64,000 nucleotides of DNA from an uncultured Aquimarina sp. (GCF_947500065.1 NZ_CANMQT010000007.1:124001-188000); one strand, 5' to 3'. Counted from the stretch's first letter, positions 33,456 to 43,580 are shown. The notes: generated by a model from the letters alone, not told the origin. A program made the numbers and translations.

Positions 33456-34468
33456 GAGTTTTGCTGAAAGTATTGGTCAATTTCTTGTGTTTTTTGTTCT
33501 TTTTCCTGATCAGATAACCAACTTGCTTTAAAACTATTTTTTACTAAGGTTACGATTTGTTCTTTAGAAAGGTTTAAGGCATTAGCTATTCCTATATAGT
33601 TTTCATTCATATACCCGCCAAAATAAGCCGGATCATCAGAATTAACTGTTACTAATAGGTTTTTATCCATCATCTTAGTTATAGGATGATCTTTTAAGTC
33701 TTGTACTACTTTTAATTCTAGATTGGATAAAGGACATAATGTAAGTGGTATTTGCATGTCAACCAGTCTATTCACTAATTTTTCATCGTCCAAGCAGCGA
33801 TTGCCATGATCAATACGTGTGATTTTTAATAAATCCAATGCTTCCCAGATATACTCGGCAGGACCTTCTTCACCAGCATGCGCAACGGTTAGAAAACCTT
33901 CTTCAATTGATTTAGCGAATACTCTTTCAAATTTAGATGGAGGATTACCAACCTCTGAAGAATCTAATCCTACTGCGCTTATCCAATCTCTATAAGGTAA
34001 TGCCTGTTCTAATGTTTTAAAAGCAGAAGCTTCATCCAGATGTCTTAGAAAAGACATGATTAGTTTATAAGTAATACCTAGTTTTTCCTTTCCATCTTCT
34101 AGCGCAGCTCTAATTCCTTTGATAACTGTATCGAAAGAAATACCGCGATCTGTATGCGTTTGTGGGTCAAAAAATATCTCTACGTGTACTACATTTTGTT
34201 CATGAACTTTGTTCAGATATGCCCAGGTAAGATCATAAAAATCTTGTTCAGTAATTAGTACATTGGCACCTGCATAATAGATATCCAAAAACTCTTGAAG
34301 GTTATTAAACTTATACGCATTCTTTAGTTCAGAAACCGAGTTGTATGGAATCTTCTTTTGGTTTCGTTTTGCAATCTCGAACATCAATTCAGGTTCAAAA
34401 GTTCCTTCTATATGTAAATGAAGTTCTGTTTTAGGAATACCCTCTATAAATTTTTCTATTGAAATCAT
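33452..34468 (-). CDS. Adenine/adenosine deaminase-family hydrolase, adenine-deaminase type
   Basis: A 338-residue TIM-barrel metal hydrolase that would replace the purine 6-amino group. Metal ligands are in TELHLHIEGT (about 14-23), VAHAGEEGPAEY, IDHGNRC and VNSDDPAYFGGY. The segment GLDSSEVGNPPSKF is the form seen in adenine deaminases of the Pseudomonas/fungal Aah1 type (GLDSSExGHPPxKF), whereas adenosine deaminases carry GxDLxGxE here. So adenine to hypoxanthine is the better call, though automatic annotation would give adenosine deaminase. It is coupled to pdxH by a four-base overlap. Confidence 0.87.
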   Translation of the reverse strand: MISIEKFIEGIPKTELHLHIEGTFEPELMFEIAKRNQKKIPYNSVSELKNAYKFNNLQEFLDIYYAGANVLITEQDFYDLTWAYLNKVHEQNVVHVEIFFDPQTHTDRGISFDTVIKGIRAALEDGKEKLGITYKLIMSFLRHLDEASAFKTLEQALPYRDWISAVGLDSSEVGNPPSKFERVFAKSIEEGFLTVAHAGEEGPAEYIWEALDLLKITRIDHGNRCLDDEKLVNRLVDMQIPLTLCPLSNLELKVVQDLKDHPITKMMDKNLLVTVNSDDPAYFGGYMNENYIGIANALNLSKEQIVTLVKNSFKASWLSDQEKEQKTQEIDQYFQQNS

Positions 34469-34518
34469 ATTGATTTAGATTCGTGTGTTAATATCATCTT
34501 TTGGCTTAAAAACTATTT

Positions 34519-34556
34519 GTTCTCGATATAATCCGCATCAGGCGGATCACTCGAAC
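34519..34556. repeat. REP-like hairpin in the uvrB/deaminase gap
   Basis: ATCCGC (34531-34536) pairs with GCGGAT (34542-34547) around ATCAG, with flanking GTTC (34519-34522) and GAAC (34553-34556) that can extend the stem after a bulge. The outer text (TTCTCGAT... and ATCACTCGAACTGACG) resembles interspersed intergenic repeats I recall from flavobacterial genomes. It has no T-run on the strand of the genes. Copy number cannot be seen here. Confidence 0.45.
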
Positions 34557-34649
34557 TGACGTTTGTTTTTTATACCCATTGTTTATTTTGATTCAATTTC
34601 GGTACGATAACCTTAATATTTTATGTTCTTAGTATTTGTTTTCACAAAA

Positions 34650-36656
34650 TTATACTTTTAAATCCTGAACTTTAGTCTGCAGCATTTTAATCTCATCCCG
34701 TAATCTAGCAGCCATCATAAAGTCTAGATCCTTTGCAGCTTTTTCCATTTCCTTTCGAACATTACGGATACGAGCTTCTAATTGATCTTTTGTGAAATAT
34801 GCAGTTTCTTCTTCAGCTGCCTGTAATGATGGAGCTGTTTCGAATTGATAAGGTTCTACTTTTTTACCTGCTAATGCATTATCCAGGGATTTTTTAATAG
34901 CAGTAGGAGTGATCCCGTGTTTTGTGTTATAAGCGATTTGCTTTTCGCGTCTATAGTTGGTTTGATCAATTGTTAACTGCATACTTTTAGTGATTTTGTC
35001 TGCATACATAATTGCTAATCCGTTCACGTTTCTTGCAGCTCTACCTATTGTTTGCGTCAGAGATCTGTTATTACGTAAGAACCCTTCTTTGTCAGCATCC
35101 AAAATGGCAACTAAGGATACTTCTGGTAAGTCTAACCCTTCTCGAAGTAGATTTACACCAATTAGTACGTCAAAAATACCTTTTCGTAAATCCTGCATAA
35201 TCTCTACTCGTTCCAAAGTATCTACATCACTATGTATGTAACGACATCGAATATCAATTCTAGTAAGGTATTTGGTTAACTCTTCGGCCATTCTCTTAGT
35301 TAGAGTTGTAACTAAGACACGCTCATCTTTTTCGATTCGTTTATGCATTTCTTCAATCAAATCATCAATCTGATTAAGGCTTGGTCGTACTTCTATTACA
35401 GGATCAAGTAATCCGGTTGGTCTGATAATCTGTTCTACATAGGTTCCTTCACTTTTTTGTAATTCATAATCAGCAGGTGTTGCACTGATATAAATTATCT
35501 GATTTTGAAGAGCTTCAAATTCTTCAAATTTTAAAGGTCTATTATCCATTGCAGCAGGGAGTCTGAACCCATATTCTACAAGGTTTTCTTTTCTGGATCG
35601 ATCACCTCCATACATCGCATGCGTTTGCGGAATAGTTACATGACTTTCATCTATGAGCATAAGATAGTCATCAGGAAAGTAGTCTAATAAACAAAAAGGT
35701 CTAGTACCAGGATCTCTGCCGTCAAGATAACGAGAGTAATTTTCAATTCCAGAGCAATACCCTAATTCTTTGATCATTTCTAAGTCAAAATTGGTACGCT
35801 CTTCCAGACGTTTAGCTTCGAGATGTTTTCCTATTTCTTTAAAGTACTCCACTTGCTTACCTAGATCTAACGCAATCTGATCAATCGCTCCATGTAGAAC
35901 ATCTGGTGATGTAACAAACATATTGGCTGGATAGATATTCAACCGATCATATTTTTCAATAATTTCATTGGTTTGCACGTCAAAAGCTTCAATCTCTTCA
36001 ATTTCATCACCAAAAAAATGTACTCTAAAAGCATCATCTGCATAACTAGGATATATATCTACGGTATCTCCCTTAATCCTAAAATTACCATGATTAAATT
36101 CAGCCTCAGTTCTAGAATATAAACTTTGCACTAACTTATGAAGCAGTGCTGTTCTGGAAACAATTTGTCCTTGTTCAATGGAGATGACATTTTTTTGGAA
36201 TTCAACGGGGTTCCCGATTCCATATAGACAGGAAACCGATGCTACCACCAATACATCTCTTCGTCCTGAAAGTAGGGAAGAAGTAGCACTTAATCGTAAT
36301 TTTTCTATTTCATCATTAATCGATAAATCTTTTTCGATATATGTTCCTGTCGTTGGTATATATGCTTCTGGCTGATAATAATCATAATACGAAACAAAAT
36401 ATTCTATTGCATTCTCCGGAAAGAATTGCTTAAACTCAGAATACAACTGAGCAGCCAGGGTTTTATTATGTGCTAGTACTAATGTGGGGCGTTGGACTTG
36501 TGAAATAACATTCGCAACAGTAAAAGTTTTACCAGATCCAGTTACTCCTAAAAGCGTTTGGTATCTTTCTCCTGCTTCCATCGCATTAACAAGCTGCTTT
36601 ATCGCTTCAGGTTGATCACCTGTGGGTTTAAAATCTGACTTGAGTTCGAACTTCAT
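34650..36656 (-). CDS. uvrB: UvrABC excinuclease subunit B
   Basis: The damage-verifying helicase of nucleotide excision repair, 668 residues, normal length. The ATP-binding loop is GVTGSGKT (37-44); the beta-hairpin region YYDYYQPEAY (about 91-100), the ATPase motif LMLIDESHVT, helicase motifs LREGLDLPEVSLVAILDADKEG and QTIGRAARN, and a C-terminal UVR motif (about 630-662) that binds UvrC are all present. It works with UvrA and UvrC encoded elsewhere. The gene appears monocistronic; a TATCTTTA box precedes it. Confidence 0.98.
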   Translation of the reverse strand: MKFELKSDFKPTGDQPEAIKQLVNAMEAGERYQTLLGVTGSGKTFTVANVISQVQRPTLVLAHNKTLAAQLYSEFKQFFPENAIEYFVSYYDYYQPEAYIPTTGTYIEKDLSINDEIEKLRLSATSSLLSGRRDVLVVASVSCLYGIGNPVEFQKNVISIEQGQIVSRTALLHKLVQSLYSRTEAEFNHGNFRIKGDTVDIYPSYADDAFRVHFFGDEIEEIEAFDVQTNEIIEKYDRLNIYPANMFVTSPDVLHGAIDQIALDLGKQVEYFKEIGKHLEAKRLEERTNFDLEMIKELGYCSGIENYSRYLDGRDPGTRPFCLLDYFPDDYLMLIDESHVTIPQTHAMYGGDRSRKENLVEYGFRLPAAMDNRPLKFEEFEALQNQIIYISATPADYELQKSEGTYVEQIIRPTGLLDPVIEVRPSLNQIDDLIEEMHKRIEKDERVLVTTLTKRMAEELTKYLTRIDIRCRYIHSDVDTLERVEIMQDLRKGIFDVLIGVNLLREGLDLPEVSLVAILDADKEGFLRNNRSLTQTIGRAARNVNGLAIMYADKITKSMQLTIDQTNYRREKQIAYNTKHGITPTAIKKSLDNALAGKKVEPYQFETAPSLQAAEEETAYFTKDQLEARIRNVRKEMEKAAKDLDFMMAARLRDEIKMLQTKVQDLKV

Positions 36657-36678
36657 TATATAGGCTATGTTTTCTGAC

Positions 36679-36686
36679 TAAAGATA
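36679..36686 (-). promoter_or_regulatory. Candidate -7 element of uvrB
   Basis: On the minus strand the sequence is TATCTTTA, one base off the TAnnTTTG consensus, 22 bases before the uvrB ATG. A similar box lies upstream of the M28 peptidase gene. No clear -33 element is evident. Confidence 0.35.
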
Positions 36687-36735
36687 CAGAATACTGTTAT
36701 GATTTTTAAAACAGGATAGAAGTTTTAGGGAAAGT

Positions 36736-38025
36736 TTATCGAATTAAAGAAAAGCTTCCTTTTCGAACTCTACCATCACTTAATTCTACGCGGTACCAAT
36801 ATTCACTGGACGGCATTAAAGTCCCACTATAAGTTCCATCCCAACCACTTCCTGATGGAATCAATTGCTTAAGCAGTTTACCACTACGATCAAAAATGTA
36901 AATAACGGAATTACCAAGTACTTGTGATGATACTCCTCCTACATTCCAGGTCTCATGAAAACCATCTCCATTAGGTGTGAAATATTTTGGAAAACCAACA
37001 ACAGATATGTTTTGAGTAGTTTCTGGTGTACATCCATTTTTATCTCTTACATACACGGTATGAAATCCTGGAGGAACATTAGTAAACGTAGCACTATCTT
37101 GATATGTTCTAATATTACTTCCATTATACGCTATTGCATACTCATAATCTCCTAAACCAGTAACATTGATGGTAATAGTATTATTATCTACTGCATCATT
37201 AATTTCAATAGGATCAATAATTGTTGCAGAACCTGAAAGAGATACATTTACTGTTCTATTTTTAGAACATCCTGTTGTTTGATTTGTTACGATTACATCA
37301 TAAGTACCTTCCTGGGTTACATTGATAGTTTCTGAGGTGTCACCAGTAGACCATAAATAATTAAAGCCATTTGGGTTGATTCCAGGTTGTAAACCGGCAT
37401 TTATAATTACATTTTGGTTTTGACATAAAATAAAATCTTCTTGTTCTTCAATATCAGGTAATGGATTCACAAATAATGCTACTTGATTTATTCCGAAACA
37501 TTGATTTAGGTTATCTTCTACACGAGCATACACTACATCGGTACCTTGGGTTCCAGAAGTTATGTTGGTGTATAAGGTTATAGCATTTGTTTCACTTAAT
37601 GCATCATTAATAGTTCCGTAATAGGTTACTACTAAATTCGGACTAGAAATACCAAAGAGGACTTGTGCATTTGCTTGTGTTAGGTCAAACTCTCTAAAAC
37701 CATCTTCAGTACCATCATCATCACATGCAGATAAGGAGGCATTACTAGCGGAGGTTACACTTACCAGAAGATCTAGTGTGGAAATCCTAAAACAATTATT
37801 AATATCATTTGTTACACGAACAAATAATTGCTGATTGCTAGTTATGTTTTGGTACGTATCCGAGTTTGTAATTGATGGTGTCCCTGCATCAGCAGAAGTC
37901 ATATTTTCAAAAAACAGGACAGTTCTATCAGAGTTTCCTCCAGTGATTTGATTTATTGCTTCATTCAGGTTGAATAGAGTTATACCATCTGTTGGATCCA
38001 TATACTCATCGCATTGCGTTAAAGA
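36736..38025 (-). repeat. C-terminal half shared with the neighbouring T9SS gene (copy A)
   Basis: The coding sequence for residues about 398-826 of the first cargo gene matches residues about 710-1139 of the second (39291-40590). The end portion around the sorting domain is nearly identical at DNA level (for example the bases around 36955 and 39510). This is a paralogous segment, not a mobile element. Confidence 0.8.
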
Positions 38026-39216
38026 AGATGGAGTAGCGACTGGTAATTGGTCTACTTGTAACTCAAAGCTAACTGTGTTTAAACATAATAAACCAGTATT
38101 TTCTTGAACACGTACAAAAATTGTCTGAGGGTTTGAAATGTTTGTATAAGGTGTTGTTTTATCAATAATAGCAGCGCCAGTATTAGCATCTATCTGAGAT
38201 GTATGATATGTAAGTGTATAATCTATGGGATCTAAACCATTAAGAATTTCTGTATCCTTGTCACTTAGTAAAAAGGAAACAAATCCATTAGCGTCATTTC
38301 CATCACTATCGTTATCACATAAGATGAATGGATTAGGAGTGCTAATCGGAGGACCGGGATTTGTAATTAAAGTAAATGTATCTACAATAAAACATTCGGT
38401 AGTTGTGTTTTCAATTCTTACATAAATAGTTTGATTATTCTGAGTACTTAGGTATGGACTAGCTAATGCTCCGTTACCTAAACTGGCATCCTCTTCCGTG
38501 ATATGATAGGTTATAACAGTATTTGTTTGAGTTCCCAGAATGGCAGCAGTATTACTTTCTAGATCAAAATTTGTCATACCGTCACTTGAATCTCCAATTA
38601 TATCACATGCTGTAAGATCTAAATTAATCCCTGTTCCCGTATCATTTTCAGGACTATCAGGGAGTATTGCAGTTCCCGTAAATTCTAAATCAAAACCACC
38701 ATTTTGAGAAAAGTTATCAATGAGGATATAGTATTCTTCTCCAGCAAGTGCATCTATAAATCGCACAAACCCATTACCAGTGGCTCCAGGACCTTCGCTT
38801 AAATCTGTTTCTGTATCATTAAGTCCAGTTAGAGTAGGTACTCCAGCTGCTCTGGGATTAGTAGAAGAACATCGAATGGAGCTACCAAGTGTACTACAAG
38901 TAACATTTGGGCCATATACTGCAAAATCATAATCTTCTTCGGCACTTGTGGACTCAGGTGTTATAGTAAAGGCTAATGTTCCGGATTGTACAATATTTAC
39001 TCTTATCCATAGACTCTGACTTTCCGCAAAAGCACAATCAGGAGCATTATTACCTGCTAATGCAAAATCGTCAATACCTACACCATTAGAGTTTAATTCT
39101 AAATTAGTGTTCCCACATATGATAATGGCATTTGCACAATCTGTAGGTTCGTTTTGAGAATAGCCGCGAAAAAATGATATAAGAAGTACTAAAGTAATTA
39201 GTAATTTTTTCCTCAT
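36736..39216 (-). CDS. Large secreted protein with T9SS type-B (CHU_C) sorting domain
   Basis: The 826-residue product has a signal peptide (about 1-20, ending YSQ). Residues about 22-190 look like a lectin/jelly-roll-type region with CANAIIICGN at the start. Residues about 190-580 carry repeated units starting CDxDxDGxDxxGxxxFxL. Residues about 598-660 look like a PKD/Ig-type unit, and the C-terminal 90 residues are a T9SS type-B sorting domain (FPKYFTPNGDGFHETWNV, then IYIFDRSGKLLKQL). Export by T9SS and attachment to or release from the cell surface is expected. The stretch from about 398 to the end is nearly repeated in the upstream gene at 39291-42710. No enzymatic site is evident; adhesion is a guess. 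Confidence 0.88.
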   Translation of the reverse strand: MRKKLLITLVLLISFFRGYSQNEPTDCANAIIICGNTNLELNSNGVGIDDFALAGNNAPDCAFAESQSLWIRVNIVQSGTLAFTITPESTSAEEDYDFAVYGPNVTCSTLGSSIRCSSTNPRAAGVPTLTGLNDTETDLSEGPGATGNGFVRFIDALAGEEYYILIDNFSQNGGFDLEFTGTAILPDSPENDTGTGINLDLTACDIIGDSSDGMTNFDLESNTAAILGTQTNTVITYHITEEDASLGNGALASPYLSTQNNQTIYVRIENTTTECFIVDTFTLITNPGPPISTPNPFILCDNDSDGNDANGFVSFLLSDKDTEILNGLDPIDYTLTYHTSQIDANTGAAIIDKTTPYTNISNPQTIFVRVQENTGLLCLNTVSFELQVDQLPVATPSSLTQCDEYMDPTDGITLFNLNEAINQITGGNSDRTVLFFENMTSADAGTPSITNSDTYQNITSNQQLFVRVTNDINNCFRISTLDLLVSVTSASNASLSACDDDGTEDGFREFDLTQANAQVLFGISSPNLVVTYYGTINDALSETNAITLYTNITSGTQGTDVVYARVEDNLNQCFGINQVALFVNPLPDIEEQEDFILCQNQNVIINAGLQPGINPNGFNYLWSTGDTSETINVTQEGTYDVIVTNQTTGCSKNRTVNVSLSGSATIIDPIEINDAVDNNTITINVTGLGDYEYAIAYNGSNIRTYQDSATFTNVPPGFHTVYVRDKNGCTPETTQNISVVGFPKYFTPNGDGFHETWNVGGVSSQVLGNSVIYIFDRSGKLLKQLIPSGSGWDGTYSGTLMPSSEYWYRVELSDGRVRKGSFSLIR

Positions 39217-39290
39217 TTACAATTTTTGTTATGCTGCGAATATACTAATAATAAAATATTGTTCTTAAGGTATATTAGGATAAGGAAGTA

Positions 39291-40590
39291 CTATCTAATT
39301 AAAGAAAAGCTTCCTTTACGGATTCTTCCATCACCAAGTTTTACTTGAAACCAATATTCGCTTGATGGCATTAATCTTCCTCCGTAAGTTCCGTCCCAAC
39401 CATTTCCAGATGGAATCAATTGCTTTAAGAGTTTCCCACTTCGGTCATAAATATAAATGGTAGAATTACCAAGTACCTGAGAGGATATTCCCTCTACATT
39501 CCAGGTTTCATGAAAACCATCTCCATTAGGTGTGAAATATTTAGGAAAACCCACCACAGAAATATCTTGAGTATCTTCAGGGCCACATCCATTTTTATCT
39601 CTTACATACACTGTATGAAATCCTGGAGGAACATTAGTAAATGTAGCACTATCTTGATAGGTTCTAATATTACTTCCGTTAAAGGCTATAGCGTATTCAT
39701 AATTACCAGACCCTGTTATATTAATGGTCACTGTATTATTATCAGAAGCATCGTTGATTATAATAGGTTCTAGTATGGTGGGCGGAGAAGATATGATAAC
39801 GGTGACTGTACGATCTTTAAAACATCCTGTTAATTGATTTGTCACTGTCACTGTATATGTTCCTTCTTGAGTGACACTTATACTCTCCGTTGTTTCCCCA
39901 TTAGGTAACCATTGATAATTAAAATCACTAGAATTACCAGATTCTAGTCCTGAGTTAATAACAACATTTGTTCCTTCGCATAAAAATGCTTCACCAATTT
40001 CTTCTAAATCTGGTAAGGGATTCACAAATAATTGCACTTGATTTATACCGTAACATTGGTTTAAATTATCTTCCACTCTGGCATATACAATATCTTGCCC
40101 TTGAGTTCCAGCAGTACTATTAGTATAAAGTGTAATAGGATCAGTTTCACTAAGAGCATTTTCATTGGTTTCATAATAGGAAACAGCAAGATTAGGACTC
40201 GCTATCCCAAAAAGAATTTGAGCATTTGCCTGTGTCAGATCAAATTCTCTAAACCCATCTTCTATACCGTCATCATCACAGATATTTAAAATTGCATCAC
40301 TTGCAGATGTAGTACTTACTAATAAATCTAAAGTAGAAATTCTGAAGCATCCTGTTAAGTCATCTGTTACTCTCGCATACAATTGTTGGTTGGCTGTAGT
40401 GTTTTGATATGTATTTGTATTAACTATTGAAGGTGTTCCTGAATCCGCAGAAGTCATATCTTCAAAAAATAAAACCGTTCGATCTGTAATACCTGTTGTG
40501 ATTTGATCAATTGCTTCATTTAGGTTGAATAGTGTAATTCCATCATTGGTATTCATATATTCATCACATTGTGATAAAGAGGTACTATTA
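39291..40590 (-). repeat. C-terminal half shared with the neighbouring T9SS gene (copy B)
   Basis: This is the counterpart of 36736-38025; residues from SLSQCDEYM to the final KGSFSLIR align with the other copy with few gaps. The sorting domain segment (FPKYFTPNGDGFHETWNV) is identical in both proteins. Confidence 0.8.
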
Positions 40591-42710
40591 GCAATAGGTA
40601 ATAAATTTATGGTTACAGGAATTTCTAAAGTATCAAAACATGTTGTGTTTAGAATATTTTCAAGTCTAGCATACACTGCTGTCATTGTATTAGAAAGCAC
40701 TGCATTAGTAGGATCGGCAATTGGATTTGCATTATTCTGAGCATCTATAAGTGAGGTATGATAGCTTATAGCATAGTCTGCAACATTCTGACCATTATAA
40801 ATGTCAGCGTTAGCGATCGTTAAATCATATGTTATCATACCATTAGTGTCATCACCATCATCGGCATTATCACAGGAAATTATAGGATTGGTGGCAAAAG
40901 CCGTTGGATTATCAAAAATTTCAATTTGAAAACTTGTTGTGCTGTAACAGTTAATGTTTCCTGTATTTTCAATTCTGGCAGCAATTGTCTGTGGATTATT
41001 CTCGGTTGTGAAATTTTGAGGTAGTACATTCAGATCAGCATCGGCGTCTAATATCGTTCTGAAGTAACGAATCTGGAACTGATTAGGATCTTGAGTTCCT
41101 AAAATTGTACTATCATATACTGATAGGTCCAAGTCGGTTATACCATCATTATTATCATCACAAACGATCTCATCTGCAGGAGTGTTTTGGACTATTGGTA
41201 TTTCAAAAAAGGTTACATTAGCTACTCCAACCAAAGGACAACTACCATCATTTAAGTCAACTTCTAATCTATAATTTCCAGTGGTAGTTATATCCAGAAA
41301 AAAAGTATTGTTTGCAATCTGCACATCATTCACGAACCAAGTATATGTAGCTGTTGTAATATCTTGATATTCTAATCTGTAACTATCTCCTTCACAAAGT
41401 ATAAGATTTACATTGTTAGGATCTCCACTGTTAATAATGTCAATGGTCTGCGCAAAAATGGATTGAATAAATGGTGGTAACCCTATTCTAGATCCTCGAT
41501 TTCCATCTACATTTACTAATAATCCGGTATCACTATAGACAATATTAGCTGCTACTTCTTCCGGGTTTTCTATGACTCCTAGATAATTTCCGAATCCGGA
41601 GCTAAAATTATATAAAGCTCTATAAATTCTTCCATCCGGCCCGAGCTGTAATGCTCCAGCACTAAAACCTGAGGAATCTTGTCCATTTTCATTCGCAATT
41701 CTTGTTCCACTTGCTGCGATCTGATTGTTAGGTAATGTAAGGTCAAATTGCATCAAAAATCCATTTCCTTGGCCACCATCACCTATACCTACTGTTGTAT
41801 ATAAACGTTCTCCATTTTGTGAAAATTCTATGCCATAAGGAGCGTCACCATCATATAATTCAATTTCATTACTTACAATTCCTGTATTATTATCAAAATC
41901 ATAAAATAATACTTTTCCAGGTCCATCTCCGCCTGTTACATTGGTTAACCCAAAATGTACTACCGCTAATTTATCTCCTTCCGGAGAAGCTTTTAGGTAT
42001 CCTAAAGCGTTTCTTCTATATCCCGAAATAGGCACAGTAACGCCAACTTGCGAGGTTATAGGAGTTGCATTTACACCAGTTTGATCCACACTAAAGGCAT
42101 AATAGGTATCAATAAAATGGGTAATCACCCAAAAAGAATCGCAATCATCACTTTTTACAGCAGTTATTTTTTCAGAACATCTATATAAGCTTTCTTGAGT
42201 ATCAGATGTGTCATAGGTAACTAGTGGTATATTTTTTTGTCCGGAAACTACTGCTCCATTTCCTCCGTCCAAGGACATATCGACAATAGAATATAAAAGC
42301 CCATCATTCACTCCATCTCCGTCTGATGTGCTGGAATTATTATCTGCATTAAAGTGATGAGGTTCATCTACAGTAAAAACAATATATATGTTAGGTGTAT
42401 TGGGCTGTGGAACGATCAATGCAGATGAAGTACTGGAAGTATCTCCTCTCAGATCTGTTCCATTCTGCATTACTCCATGATTTCTTGTATAAATTGTAGA
42501 ACCGTCTGTATAAAAAAGAAGACCGCCGGTTGCATCAGAGATTGTAGTACATCCTTCTAATGTATTTATTCTTCCATCAGTAAGTGGAGTAGGAGGTGTC
42601 GTACTAAAGTTTATCCCTGCATTTTGTCCAAAATACCAGTTATTAGCTTCTCCTTGTGCATATAATGAAGAGCCTAATAAAAATAAAAGGACGATCGATA
42701 CGTATTTCAT
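39291..42710 (-). CDS. Large secreted propeller-type protein with T9SS type-B sorting domain
   Basis: The 1139-residue product has a signal peptide (about 1-19, ending YAQ). The N-terminal part (about 20-420) has NNWYFGQNAGINF and LGYLKASPEGDKLAVV, typical of a beta-propeller-like region in flavobacterial surface proteins. An Ig/PKD-like unit follows (about 430-510), then repeated CDxxxDGxxxxDL units (about 515-890), a second PKD-like unit and the T9SS type-B tail ending KGSFSLIR. From residue about 710 on it is closely related to the downstream gene. It lies 75 bases upstream of that gene on the same strand. Surface adhesion or gliding-related function is possible but not shown. Confidence 0.88.
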   Translation of the reverse strand: MKYVSIVLLFLLGSSLYAQGEANNWYFGQNAGINFSTTPPTPLTDGRINTLEGCTTISDATGGLLFYTDGSTIYTRNHGVMQNGTDLRGDTSSTSSALIVPQPNTPNIYIVFTVDEPHHFNADNNSSTSDGDGVNDGLLYSIVDMSLDGGNGAVVSGQKNIPLVTYDTSDTQESLYRCSEKITAVKSDDCDSFWVITHFIDTYYAFSVDQTGVNATPITSQVGVTVPISGYRRNALGYLKASPEGDKLAVVHFGLTNVTGGDGPGKVLFYDFDNNTGIVSNEIELYDGDAPYGIEFSQNGERLYTTVGIGDGGQGNGFLMQFDLTLPNNQIAASGTRIANENGQDSSGFSAGALQLGPDGRIYRALYNFSSGFGNYLGVIENPEEVAANIVYSDTGLLVNVDGNRGSRIGLPPFIQSIFAQTIDIINSGDPNNVNLILCEGDSYRLEYQDITTATYTWFVNDVQIANNTFFLDITTTGNYRLEVDLNDGSCPLVGVANVTFFEIPIVQNTPADEIVCDDNNDGITDLDLSVYDSTILGTQDPNQFQIRYFRTILDADADLNVLPQNFTTENNPQTIAARIENTGNINCYSTTSFQIEIFDNPTAFATNPIISCDNADDGDDTNGMITYDLTIANADIYNGQNVADYAISYHTSLIDAQNNANPIADPTNAVLSNTMTAVYARLENILNTTCFDTLEIPVTINLLPIANSTSLSQCDEYMNTNDGITLFNLNEAIDQITTGITDRTVLFFEDMTSADSGTPSIVNTNTYQNTTANQQLYARVTDDLTGCFRISTLDLLVSTTSASDAILNICDDDGIEDGFREFDLTQANAQILFGIASPNLAVSYYETNENALSETDPITLYTNSTAGTQGQDIVYARVEDNLNQCYGINQVQLFVNPLPDLEEIGEAFLCEGTNVVINSGLESGNSSDFNYQWLPNGETTESISVTQEGTYTVTVTNQLTGCFKDRTVTVIISSPPTILEPIIINDASDNNTVTINITGSGNYEYAIAFNGSNIRTYQDSATFTNVPPGFHTVYVRDKNGCGPEDTQDISVVGFPKYFTPNGDGFHETWNVEGISSQVLGNSTIYIYDRSGKLLKQLIPSGNGWDGTYGGRLMPSSEYWFQVKLGDGRIRKGSFSLIR

Positions 42711-42736
42711 GAGTTGAGTTCAAAAACTCAAAGATA

Positions 42737-43576
42737 TTATAAATCTCTCTTTTTAAGAAGATAATATGAAAGTCTCACAAATATTACTGTCCAAACTAAC
42801 ACAATTAGTATCTCATACCAGTGTACGGCATAGTCTCTTTGAAAGTTTTCTCCCAATTGATTTGCAGCTGATTGTATAACATTTAATCTGGTTACTGGTT
42901 CATTAATCAGATTAGACATGCTATCTAATGGCAAAAAGGGTATAATTTTATCCACAATGTCAGAATCAAATTTCCACTTAATTAATCCGGAGAACAATCT
43001 AAAAGCCCCTTCTATAAGTTGCCAAAAAATTAGAAAACCAAGAGCAAAGGCAGAACGTTTAATAAGTATACCTAAAAACATACAGAAGGAAAAGAATCCC
43101 ACTAGTTTTACAAAATATGCAAGGATAAATTCTAAATCAGAAAATATAATTGAAACCTCATTATAGTCAGAAAAAACAAGTCCCAGAATCAAAGAAACTA
43201 AGAATAAGAATACTGTAGATATAAATGAGAAAACAATAACAGTAAGAAACTTAGAAGCTAAAAATTCTTTTTTGCTTAACCCATCTATTAAATTTTGTTT
43301 TAGCGTTCTGTTAGAGTATTCGTTGGCCATAATAGAAACAATAACAATTGCTAAGAAAAGCTTTAACCAAGCCGCTATCCAAGAGTTAACATGCCATATA
43401 TAAGGGAAATTAAAGATTCCCTGATCAGCTAACCTAAAATTAACCCCTCCAAAACTGAACTCATAAGAAGCTATAAGTGATATAAGGAGTATTAAAATAA
43501 AATAGGTAATGGTAAGTACTTTAGCAGACTTATTATATCGTAATTTTTGAAATTCTATATTGAGTAATCGTAACAT
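42737..43576 (-). CDS. ABC-2 type transporter permease
   Basis: A 279-residue membrane protein with six predicted helices (including about 19-38, 66-86, 112-134, 149-168, 173-190 and 252-272) and the YSNRTLKQNLIDGLSKKEF motif typical of ABC-2 permeases of Bacteroidetes. It would dimerise and couple to the ATPase encoded immediately upstream; the gap between the genes is only four bases. The exported substrate is unknown. It ends 26 bases before the start of the propeller-type T9SS gene. Confidence 0.9.
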   Translation of the reverse strand: MLRLLNIEFQKLRYNKSAKVLTITYFILILLISLIASYEFSFGGVNFRLADQGIFNFPYIWHVNSWIAAWLKLFLAIVIVSIMANEYSNRTLKQNLIDGLSKKEFLASKFLTVIVFSFISTVFLFLVSLILGLVFSDYNEVSIIFSDLEFILAYFVKLVGFFSFCMFLGILIKRSAFALGFLIFWQLIEGAFRLFSGLIKWKFDSDIVDKIIPFLPLDSMSNLINEPVTRLNVIQSAANQLGENFQRDYAVHWYEILIVLVWTVIFVRLSYYLLKKRDL

Positions 43577-43580
43577 TGCT

